64,000 nucleotides of DNA from Dipteris shenzhenensis (taxonomy: Eukaryota; Polypodiophyta; Polypodiopsida; Gleicheniales), in NCBI GenBank assembly GCA_047967505.1, contig CM106538.1. One strand, written 5' to 3'. The position numbers and the translations under genes were made by a program. The notes beneath the pieces were generated by a model. That model searched no databases, was not told where the DNA came from, and saw only the letters and a program-made list of their open reading frames with translations. Positions 55,022 through 64,000 of this stretch are shown here, in pieces (the stretch's first letter is position 1; every line of letters starts with the position of its first letter).

Positions 55022-57062
55022 ATGGCAGCCCCCTGCCCGGATCCGGAGGCCCAGTCGGACCCTCCCTCTCCAGATGCCTAGCGCGTTATCCTGACAGAGC
55101 AACAATCATCTCGTGTTCAGGAGGTTGCCATTGACTTTGCCCGTACCTCTGTTTACGGTAGAGTCATTGGACACTCTCCCTCCAGATCAGCCATCAGGGA
55201 CTGGCTCCAGTCCACTCTCCTGCTAGAGGATGGCCATATTGAGGAGGTGGCCCTTATGGGAAGGGGCATCTTCTGGCTCAAACTCTCCAATGAGAAAGCT
55301 GCGAGCAACCTGATTGCCGGTTCCCCCACATCGGTGGATGGAAAGATTATCATGATAGTCCCGTGGTACCGTGGATTCAGCGCAGCGGATTTTGATGTTC
55401 GGTTCCGTATACCTTGCCACCCACCAGTGACACTAGTTTTTCCAGGTCTTGCTGCTGAGCTGCGGCCGATTGTCAGGGACTTGGGCTCCCACTTTGGTTG
55501 GGTTATGCACGACACTTTCGCCAACGCGGTGACCACGGCAGGAGCCCCCCGAGTCCGTGTGGCTGTGGCAGATCCTGCGACTCTCCTTGCAGTGATTGAG
55601 ATTGTGACAGATGCCGGCAGCATCACCCAGAGCATGATAGTCACCGGACAGCCAGGTCAGTGCCTGAGGTGCCACGGCTTTGGGCACTTGGCGGCTGCTT
55701 GTCCACGCTTCGCCAGCTCGTCTCGACCCCCCCCCCGCCCCCGCCCCCTCCGCCCCCGCCCCCCCCCCAGACAGCCACGTCAGGAGGAGCCGAGGCAGCC
55801 GGAGGCCGGTCCAGAGTTAGTGGGCGGTTGGACCGAGGTTAGAAGGAAAAGAGGAAAGAACAAGAAGATTTCGGATAAAGGCAAGGAGGCAGAGGTTACC
55901 CTTCCTGCAGCAGCACCCCAGAGACCTGACAGGCAGCCGCCCTAGGGACTGGGAGAGCTTCTTCTTCGACGGCAGCCCGCCCTTCACAGCCTCAGATTCC
56001 CCTCTCTCCCGCTCCCCCGCCCCTTTCCACTCAGTCCCAGCCCCTTCCCCAGTTTCCCCCCCCCTCGCCCGACCCGCAGCTTCAGCCCCCGCCTCCTCTT
56101 CCTCAGTCTCCTCCTCCTCCCTCTCAGCCCCAGTTCCAGATGCATCCCCATCCCCCCCCCCCCCCGGTCCCCCTCGACCCTCCTACGGAGTTAGCTGCAC
56201 CGTCGGCTTCCCAGCCGAGAGTAGCCCCTGCTCCTCCTCCTCCACCTTCTCCGCCAGTCGCCTCCGTGGAGTCCGAGTCGCCTACCCCTCAGCCTCCTCC
56301 CCCTCCCCCCCCGCTGGCAGGACACCCGGAGTCTACACCACCACTGGAGCAGGCTTCCCTGCCCGCTAGCCCCTCAGTGGTAGACTCTGATGGGTCTCAG
56401 CTTCAGGAGAGAGAGCTTCCTCGAGACTTTTACAGATCTGGCCCCTGGGACTACTTGGATGTGGCCGACCTTGGGACCTTCCCGGCTTGTCTCGACATCA
56501 GTATCTTCCTGCTCCGCAAAGGGGCGGATGGGAAGATTGCCGCCTTGGCCCCTAGGGATGGCCCTAGCTTCGCTTTCACGTTCCTCAACGATGGCACCGA
56601 GACCTGGAAAGACGACTCTGTTTGGGAGGCTCTCAGAGAGCAGACACACGCCCAGGTTTGCTCCTGGATAGGCCCGTCCGGTGGGCAGCTTCTCGAGACT
56701 CAGTGGGCGATGTGCGCCTGCGGTGGCGTTGCGCCGCCAAACGCTTCCGACTGATTGTGATCCTCAGACCTCCCCTGTCATGGCCTCTCCCCCAGGATGT
56801 CAGAGCTTGGTCCCATCAGAAACTCCGAACCTTCTATGGGATGACCACTTCAGAGATCTCGAGCTGGCTCGAGAAAGCATTTGCTCATGGCACCAAAGGC
56901 CTCTCGCCTTTGCTGAAGGTGTTGAAGAACGGGCAGGACGACCCCGTCTCCCCCTCCAAACCTTCTCATAAGCGGCAGCGCCTCCATTCCGATATGTCTG
57001 ATTCTTCATCGACTTCGACCGCGAGCAGACAGTTGTTCGCAGCCCCCCATCCCTCTCCATGA
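55022..57062 (+). pseudogene. Full-length LINE ORF1, three frame blocks
   Basis: ATG 55022 opens MAAPCPDPEAQSDPP. A TAG at 55079-55081 interrupts it. The same frame continues to 55945 with an RRM/gag-like region (IFWLKLSNEKAASNLI, VALMGRG) and the CCHC knuckle CLRCHGFGHLAAAC (55658-55710). A second frame (to 56754) is proline-rich and then has a segment reading DFYRSGPWDYLDVADLGTF. A third frame ends at the TGA 57060-57062, overlapping the ORF2 ATG. Poly-C tracts in the linker could explain some frame changes, by mutation or by sequencing error. Confidence 0.8.
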
Positions 57063-60000
57063 GCCTACATCTCGTATCCTGGAATGTGAACGGGTTTCAC
57101 TCTTCTGGCACCCGTGGTCCCAGGAAGCTCATTGTGCGACAAGAACTTCAGCCTGCAGTGATTGGTCGTTTGGATGTACTTCTGCTCCAGGAGCACAAGC
57201 TTTCTGCGGCTCATTCCCGTAGCTGCGGGAAGGTTCTCCCTGGACGTTCCTACACTTATTGGGAGCCCTCGATCGGCGCACAAGGGAGGAGTGGGGGTGT
57301 CTGTACCTCCGTGTGCGAGCAGTTAGCCCAGGGAGTTTTCGGTCACGGCACGTTGATCCCAGGCCGAGCCCTTTGGGTAGGCCTGGATTTGGAGGGATCC
57401 AAAATAGGAATCCTCAACATTTATGCTCCCACAGACCTCCGATGCAGAGCCACCTTCTGGAGGACACTTACAGGGATTCTTCCAGACATGGATTCCTGGA
57501 TTGTTGGAGGTGACTTCAACAATCTGGAGACCTTGGAGGACCAGCAGGGCAGAGGTCCGGAGTTCACAGGTATGGCTCAGGCAGAGCAGTTAGCTTGGGA
57601 CTCTTTCATCTTCGCGACAGGAGGGAGGGACAGTTGGAGAGACCCGTCCTTCCGGCGTTGGCACGGGAGCCTGGACTTCTCTTGGGGCTTCCGCAGGGAA
57701 GGAGGCAGACTCCTGGAGAGGCTTGATAGATTTTATGTCAGTGATTGGGCCATCAGCAGAGGCGGTCAGGTGGGTATAGTTCCAGGGATGACACTTTCCG
57801 ACCATGCGCCTGTGCTCCTATCATTAGATTCGGCAGCCCAGACCGGTCATGCAGGATTCCCGACTCCATTTTCTCGAGGGTGGACGTGCGCAGCAGTATT
57901 TGCAGTCTTTGGGACAGAGACTGGGGGGAGTGCGTGGATCTGGTAGACTCGGTTGCGCAGGCTCTGCAGGAGTCCAGCCAGATCTGCCAGCTCGCAGCCC
58001 TACAGGTTCGACAGGATTGGTGGGGCAGAGAGAGAGCTCTTCGGAGGGACCTCGCCTCCATTCAGCGACTCCAGCAGGCTTCCCCGGGCTCGGAGGAGCT
58101 TCGGATCCAGGCCCTCCGAGCCAGAGCCCTCCTGGAGGAGACACTCCAGCGTCGCTTAGAGTTTTCCTATCACGCCTCTCTCTCCTTCTGGGCCCGGAAG
58201 GGTGACCGGATGTGCAGGGAGTTCTTCAGGACGCATGGTCAGAGAGCTGCAGGTGATCAGCTTCGGAGTCTCAGGATAGCGGCGGATGGTCACATCGTTA
58301 CGGATCCGGGGGAGGTCCTGGGGTTGGCCACTGACTTCTACAGGACCCTCTTCCAGCAGGAGCCGCTTGCCCCTCGTGCTAGTCGTGCCCGTGAGGAGGT
58401 GTGGAGGCACATTCCATCCCTGGTCCAGCCTAGCATGCAGGCGACGTTGTTGGCACCGTTCACCTCGGATGAGATGTTGGAGGCCTTGATGGCTATCGAC
58501 GGACAGAAATGCCCAAGTGAGGATGGGCTATCCCGAGCATTCTTCACCTCCTTCTGGGACCAGATCCATCAGCCCCTCCTTGCAGCTCTGCAGGGGATTT
58601 TCAGCAGCGGTCAGATGCCAGAGAGCCTTTCCTCGGGACTGATTTGCCTCATCCCGAAGGGAGGAGATAGACAGGAGATCCGCCAGTGGCGTCCGATCAC
58701 TCTCCTTACCACTGCCTACAAAATCCTCGCCAAGATGATCAGTGCCAGAGTTCGGCCTCTACTCCCAGACCTCATCCATGACACTCAGACAGGCTTTGTC
58801 CAGATCGCAGTATCCTGGATAATGTCTTCACCTTTTCAGAGGCGGCGGAGTGGGCTCAGCACAGCGGATCACACCTTGCCATTCTACTTCTCGACTTCGA
58901 GAAGGCCTACGATCGCGTGGACTGGTCCTTTTTGGAGGGGACTCTGGAGCGGCTAGGTTTCCCGGCAGGTTGGATTCAGGGTATCTCAGCTTTGTACAGG
59001 ACAGCGTCTAGCAGAGTCATCATTGGAGGCAGGATGGGTGAGCGCTTTAGCTTGGAGAGATCAGTGCGTCAGGGCTGCCCCCTTGCTCCTTACCTGTTTC
59101 TCTTCTTCGCCGAGGCCATGACTTACTACCTTCGGGCGAGGTCCACAGGGATCAGGGGTGTTCGCCTTCCACTCCGGGAGGACACGGAGCTTTTGGACTC
59201 GAAGTACGCAGATGATACAGCCCTTTATGTCCAGGACGATGAGAGGATGCTAGAGAGGGTGCGGATGGCCCTGGAGGTCTTCTGCTCGGCCGCTGGTGCG
59301 AAAATCAACTGGAACAAATCAATTGGTTTTCTCACAGACCCTGGGGCGTGTTCTCAGTGGGGGCGATTTCTGGGTTTCAGATGGATTCCACGGGGACAGA
59401 CAGCTAGATACCTTGGCTTTCAGGTTGGCCTAGACATCACGCCAGCTCAGCAGTTTCTCCCGGTGCTAGACTCCATCCGACGGAAGCTAGCTTTCTGGAG
59501 CACTGCTAAGCTCTCTCTTGCAGGTCGTGCCTTGGTAGTTAACCAGGTCCTCCTAGCCACGGCTTGGTATGTGGCTTCCTACTGGTGCTTCTCGAGATCC
59601 AGCGTGGCACAGCTCAGGAGGTTGGTTCGGAACTTCCTTTGGTCTGGGGAGGATGGTCATAGAGATACCAGAGCCAGGGTTGCTTGGCAGACAGTCATTC
59701 TTCCGCAGGCTGAGCGTGGCCTGAGGGTCATCGATCCAGAGCTTCAGAGTCAGGCCTTGTTAGGCAAGCTTGTCATCCGCGGTTTGACCCCGGGGGGGCA
59801 GACGTGGAAGATGTTACTTCAGCAGGGAGTCGGCTCTTGTGTCCCGCGCCGAGGTGGAGAGTGGCTACCGTCCCTCAGGTATCTTCACTTCCGCCCCGCT
59901 CACTCAGCCCCGTTCCCCACTCGTTCGCAGCCTCCTCATGGTTTGGAGGCGGCTCCGCCTCAGTCTCATTCAGTCCCCTCCCAGCTGTCAGGAGGAGATC

Positions 60001-61438
60001 GATCGCCAGCCGCTTATCTGGAACGGTCAGGTCAGAGATGCCGAGGGCCTTCAGTTGGGGGAGAGATCACATATCAGGTGGGACGGCTGGATGAGGGGGC
60101 CAGCCCGGTCCCTTCGAGTTTGGAGGGATACGTACAGACATCTGGAGATGACTGATCTTGCAGACGCAGCTGGAGGTGCACGTGGAGCCCAGGCGAGACG
60201 CACGGAGATCGACGGTGTGATCCCAGCTGCTTGGTTGGTTCCACCTGAGCCTCAGGTCCTCATGCCTAGTGACACCCGCTGGCTGGGACAGTTCACCCCC
60301 CGTGGCATCCCACTGGTGATCGCAGGACGTTTGGATGACTCCTCTATCTCCTTCTTCGCGGTTTCTGGGGATGGACGACTCAGGAGAGAGGATGCGCTCA
60401 TCGACCCCCTACTCCCGTGGCAGAGGGTTCGGGTCGTAGGCCTTTTGGGGAAGGTCTGGCGTACCGACCCTAGCATCGAGCAGGACCAGTTGCAGCTTTG
60501 GCGTCTTTGGCTCTGGGAGGGGCGGGCCTTGTCAGAGCTTGATTGGGACCCAGGAGAGTGGTGGTGGCCAGAGATTGTGACAGGACAGGGGCCGACTTCC
60601 TTCTTCGCCTACAGTACGACTCTGGGCCAGGCGAGTTCTCGGGAGGATGCAGAGCCGCCCCCCCACCCAGCGACCCAGCTGGTACGCACAGGGTATTTCC
60701 AGGTTCTTCTTGCAGGCATTCTGGAAGGCCTTGTGGGAGAGCTGGCGGCCGCGGAAGATCTCATACTTCCTGTGGCTTCTTGCCCACAAAGGTCTTCCAG
60801 TGGGGAGCTGGTTGAGGCAGATAGGCCAGGACGGATGCTGCCAGATTTGCCATGCGGATGAGGAGTCACCAAAACACTGCCTGTGGAGCTGCACTCGCGC
60901 CCAGGAAGTGTGGAGGTGGACTTTCGGGATTCTTACTCGCGCAGCACCAGAGCTAGGATTGATCACTTGGGGCGCGTTCTGTTGGTGCACCGCACCTGGT
61001 CTTCATCACTTATTCGAGGCATGCCAGCAGGACCCCACTTTCCTTATCACACAGGGGACGTGGGGACCGCTCGAGGGTATCCCGCAGCACCTAGCAGAGG
61101 CTGATACAGGAGTTCGGGAGAGGCAGCCAGTCTGGGAGATTATTAGCAGCATTACAGGGTGGCACATCTGGACCTCGCGCTGCGCGCAGATCCTCGGTGG
61201 CACCTCCTTATCGACTGCCCAGATCATGGCGGAGATTTGGAGTGAGATTATACATACCCTCAGAGGCCAGTGGGACCAGATTCAGGGAGACTCCCGGGCC
61301 GGTCAGGAGAAGCGGAGACGCTTCCTCCGGGCTTGGGACACACAGGGCCTCTTCTTCGAGCAGACTACGCAGGGCCTTCGGTGGCACTACTCACCACCCC
61401 GATGGCTGTTCATTCACACTCGTCTTATCCCTCCGTGA
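57059..61438 (+). pseudogene. Full-length LINE ORF2: endonuclease, RT, unidentified domain, zinc-binding tail
   Basis: About 1,460 residues. Endonuclease: LVSWNVNGFHS, LLLQEHKL, LNIYAPTD, IVGGDFNNLE and SDHAPVLL (57065-57830). RT: SEDGLSRAFF, LICLIPKG, WRPITLLTTAYKILAK, LLDFEKAYDRVDW, QGCPLAPYLFLFFAEAM and YADDTALYV (58515-59230). The unidentified domain is about 60265-60560 and the zinc-binding segment WRPRKISYFLWLLAHKGLP with CQICHADEESPKHCLWSC about 60745-60890. The tail is ITGWHIWTSRC (61150). Frameshifts are at about 57880, 58800, 59880 and 60650. No RNase H is seen. Confidence 0.9.
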
Positions 61439-61567
61439 GAGTATGATTTATTATGCTACCTTTTAGGGCTGTGTCCGATTTGTGAACGCAGCCCGTCAGC
61501 TATAAGCTGACCTCTTGTATCTTGTTCTCGAAGTAATATAATTAGCACTGTTTTTTCGGCAAAAAAA

Positions 61568-61582
61568 AAAGAAATACAAATT
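61568..61582. repeat. Target-site duplication, right copy
   Basis: AAAGAAATACAAATT immediately after the LINE A-run; see 54224-54238. Confidence 0.9.
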
Positions 61583-62712
61583 TTTAAATCTCTTGAAAAA
61601 CACGCTCGGATAAACCTGCTCATAGGTTTTTGCTCGTAAAATTGATGCATCCGCTCATTCTCAACACCTTTAGCTCTACATGCTTTGAGGAATTTCCTCA
61701 CATGAGCTTTCACATCCTCATGGAGGTGGCCTTTGAACTTTTGAGTCTTCACGTGGACCTTGTTGAGTAGCTCGAGAAGTCTAGCTCTGTCTGTAGGACT
61801 GAGAACGTCCATCCCCAACCCAGAGGCTGAAGTAGATGCAAGAGTTGGAGGGAGACCCGACGGAGCCAAAATGAGTGTGGGTGCTTCAGAGGAGGTGACA
61901 ACACCGAGAACACCTCCTACGGAGGACCACAATGGGGAAGTCACTATTGATGTAGCCATAGAAGAAGTGTACACGGATGGTACTGCATACGCGGAGGGCC
62001 TTAGTGTTGCAGAGGGAAAGGGTGAGAACATAGAAGATGTGGGGGTTACAGAGGATGGGAGAGCAGTTGGGAAAGAGAGGGACGGAGTTGAAGTCATGGA
62101 TGAGTAGGTAGTAGAAAAGGAAGGAGGTGGTGGAAAAGGCAGCAGAGGTGTGGATGGAAAGGGAGATGAAACCTTCATATGGCAGGTAACGGAATGGCTG
62201 GAGCAAAAGTACCCCCGAGTGTGATGTGGAAGTAAGATTTGCTAGGAACTTGGAGCTATGTATAACAGATGATATAGCAGCTTGATTCACAGAGGTCGAG
62301 TCCGGAGTAGAGGGAGCCACCACTCCCGCAAAAATGGTTGTTGATGAAGACATCGTTGCAAGAAGAGGAGAGGGGCTGTCTTGATCTTGATGAGTCCCTG
62401 AGGAGCCTTCGTCCTTCGTACCTTCCTCTTTCACCTGTTCTCCGCGCTTTGTACTTCTTCTTCTCCGGAGTCCGCCGGATCTGACCACCAACGATCTTCT
62501 TCTTCTTCAATGAGGGTGTCGATGAAGTTACTTGCTCTGGCTACTGCTCCAATGGACTCACTTTGTGCTCGCCTTGAGGTCTTCGCGAACTTTTGTTGCA
62601 CGTAATGCTTCTTGTACCGAGTTTGGTCTGTCGGAAGTCTTTTCTCCACTCTCCTCAAGCACCTCCTAGTTCTCTCACTAGCCCCTCCAAATGTTTCAGA
62701 ACTAGTCAACAT
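61583..62712 (-). CDS. Unrecognised antisense ORF cluster interrupted by the LINE
   Basis: The minus-strand frame from 62712 to about 62431 reads MLTSSETFGGASERTRR... with a basic then acidic composition (SESIGAVARASNF, DTLIEEEEDRWW). A second frame (62178-61583) has a Ser/Pro/Thr-rich part, then TDRARLLELLNKVHVKTQKF and HVRKFLKACRAKGVENERM. The last codons before the LINE continue in frame across the duplication into 54223-54184, so the LINE hit near the 3' end of this frame. It is not an identified family, and may be a protein of a non-autonomous retroelement or a host gene. Confidence 0.4.
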
Positions 62713-62771
62713 AAGACATCTCCCTAGGATCCTAGAACATCACTTCACTTATGCTACTCAACACCGGTAGT

Positions 62772-62955
62772 TGTAGGAACAAAGTGGAGACAGGTTGTGA
62801 ACACAAGTGAGCAAGAGTGCACACACAAGAAAGCTCCAATAGAAATGTTCAAATGAAACAATACAAGTACTTGGTATATATAGTACCCAAGTACTACTAG
62901 TCAACCATAGGGTTGACTTTATGCCTACAACACCATATCTTTGTAAACTCTTACA
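62772..62955 (-). repeat. Short LTR (3') of a copia element
   Basis: Minus-strand start TGTAAGAGTTTACAAAG, end CTTTGTTCCTACA; about 184 bp. A TATATATACC box on the minus strand lies at about 62871-62882. The adjoining CTTTGAGGGGGGATT on the minus strand (62956-62970) is the polypurine tract. The outer boundary is inferred from TG...CA ends only. Confidence 0.6.
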
Positions 62956-64000
62956 AATCCCCCCTCAAAGATAGATAGAGTTTGCTTCGCCATCCTGTGC
63001 ATGATGCAAGTCATGCAAAAGCTTCCATAACCACATTAACTCCGTAGTGGCTGAATTTGCAGCTTTGTACTCTGCTTCACTGGAGGAAAGAGAGACTCTC
63101 TCTTGCTTCTTACTGAGCCATGAGATACAAGCTGAACCCAATGAGAAGCAATAACCAGTAGTGGGCCGTCTGTTGTCAATGTCGCCTAACCAATCTGAGT
63201 CGGTGAAACCACTCAGTTTTAGATCACAATCTGAAGCATAATGCAAGCCAAGAGAGAGAGTGCCATGGACATATCTGAGAACCCTCTTTGCTGCATTCCA
63301 ATGTGTGATCATGGGACAATGCATGAACTGGCTCAAAAGCCCTGTGGCGTAGGCAATATCAGGTCGTGTGGAGCATAGATATATCAAACTGCCAACCAAC
63401 TGCCTATACGAAGTGCCATCAAACTTTTCAGCAGTATCATGCTTACTCAGCTTGAGTCCCTTTTCCAATGGAGTAGCCACAGGCTTACAGTTTTCCATTT
63501 TAAATTTCTGCAACAACCCCTTCTAATACTTTGTCTGTGACATAGAGATCGCATCATGGGTCTGCCAAAACTCAATGCCAAAACAATAGTGCAATAGGCC
63601 CAAATCTGTCATGTCAAAGTTGTGACATAAAGCGGACTGCACTGCTGTAATTTGCTGCAAATCACTGCCAGTGAGTATGATGTCATCCACATATAGTACC
63701 AACATGACCAATTCTGTCAAATCACTCGTGGCGAGGAGTCATGTGCTTAGTAGCACCACTGTCGATATACCATGTATCACTTGCAACAAGGGAAGCATCC
63801 CCTGATTGATTTTTAGCATTCAAATCCCCCCTGGCATCCATCTTCTCATTAAATGCAGCAAACACAAAATCTATATCACCTTGGGCAAGATGAGCTTCAC
63901 CATGTACATCTGAAGCACGAGTTTCAGTGGAGGCAACAAAATTACTGCTAGAGCTGTCCCTTTGCCTCTTCTTTTCATTGGCAATTCTTTTCTGACACTC
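62956..64000 (-). pseudogene. Copia pol with internal deletion, runs off the window
   Basis: 64000-63722 reads gag end and protease: KKRQRDSSSS, IDFVFAAFNEKMDARGDLN and the catalytic SDTWYIDSGATKHM near 63745. At about 63720 it jumps to the RT active-site region, LVLYVDDIILTGSDL, then LGLLHYCFGIEFW. A stop near 63522 precedes the last part (63516-62965) with the RT/RNase H segment RQLVGSLIYLCSTRPDIAYA and SLSSSEAEYKA. Integrase and the first half of RT are missing, so the element is defective. Confidence 0.85.

Larger units (their letters stand above)
54239..61567 (+). mobile_element. Full-length L1-type LINE
   Basis: 7.3 kb with an exact 15-bp target duplication, a leader of about 780 bp, ORF1, ORF2, a 3' UTR and an A-run at 61561-61570. 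It is clearly GC-richer than the older copies of the family and has the longest open frames, so it is the youngest or best-preserved copy here. It still carries a few frameshifts and an early stop. Confidence 0.95.

Overview
This window is a non-coding-rich, transposon-packed stretch of a large plant-type nuclear genome. Plant features are LTR retrotransposon primer-binding sites complementary to initiator tRNA-Met, L1-type LINEs with a zinc-binding reverse-transcriptase C-terminus, and an 18S rRNA gene of streptophyte type. The wording of the 18S gene looks to me more like a seed-free plant (bryophyte, lycophyte or fern grade) than a flowering plant, but that is memory, not a computed comparison. 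No intact host gene is visible. Nearly every coding region is broken by stops and frameshifts.

Layout. 1-3140: an LTR with its primer-binding site, then the 5' half of a LINE. 3141-8840 and 19495-19786: remains of a 45S rDNA unit, namely GC-rich spacer minisatellite, a Pol I promoter-like site, 5' ETS, 18S rRNA gene and a scrap of ITS1. The spacer carries a gag-only LTR element (3388-5992). The 18S gene is split by a 10.65 kb pile of nested LINEs flanked by a 9-bp target duplication. 19787-27201: further LINE fragments, an inverted-repeat element, and a LINE deletion derivative whose ORF1 is joined to the end of ORF2. 27323-33804: three phase-compatible exons resembling the C2 domain of a class I/II phosphatidylinositol 3-kinase, with a 6 kb intron filled by a LINE and an LTR cluster. 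34060-43190: decayed antisense LINEs and a 5.5 kb Ty1/copia element (37239-42755) with both LTRs and a GTTCC duplication, inserted in a LINE tail. 43569-45423: an unrecognised proline-rich ORF with a purine/pyrimidine-biased leader. 45580-46825: a GTGAC-rich minisatellite. 46830-53343: a degraded Ty3/gypsy element. 54239-61567: a full-length 7.3 kb L1-type LINE with a 15-bp target duplication, inserted in an unrecognised antisense ORF (to 62712). 62772-64000: the end of another copia element with a short LTR.

The most interesting points are the PI3K-like exons, the LINE-in-18S structure dated by nested target duplications, a conserved unidentified domain between reverse transcriptase and zinc-binding region in all LINE copies, the C-rich LINE leaders, the ORF1/ORF2 ATGA overlap, and stop codons that mostly arise at CAG codons, as expected for decay of CHG-methylated cytosines.
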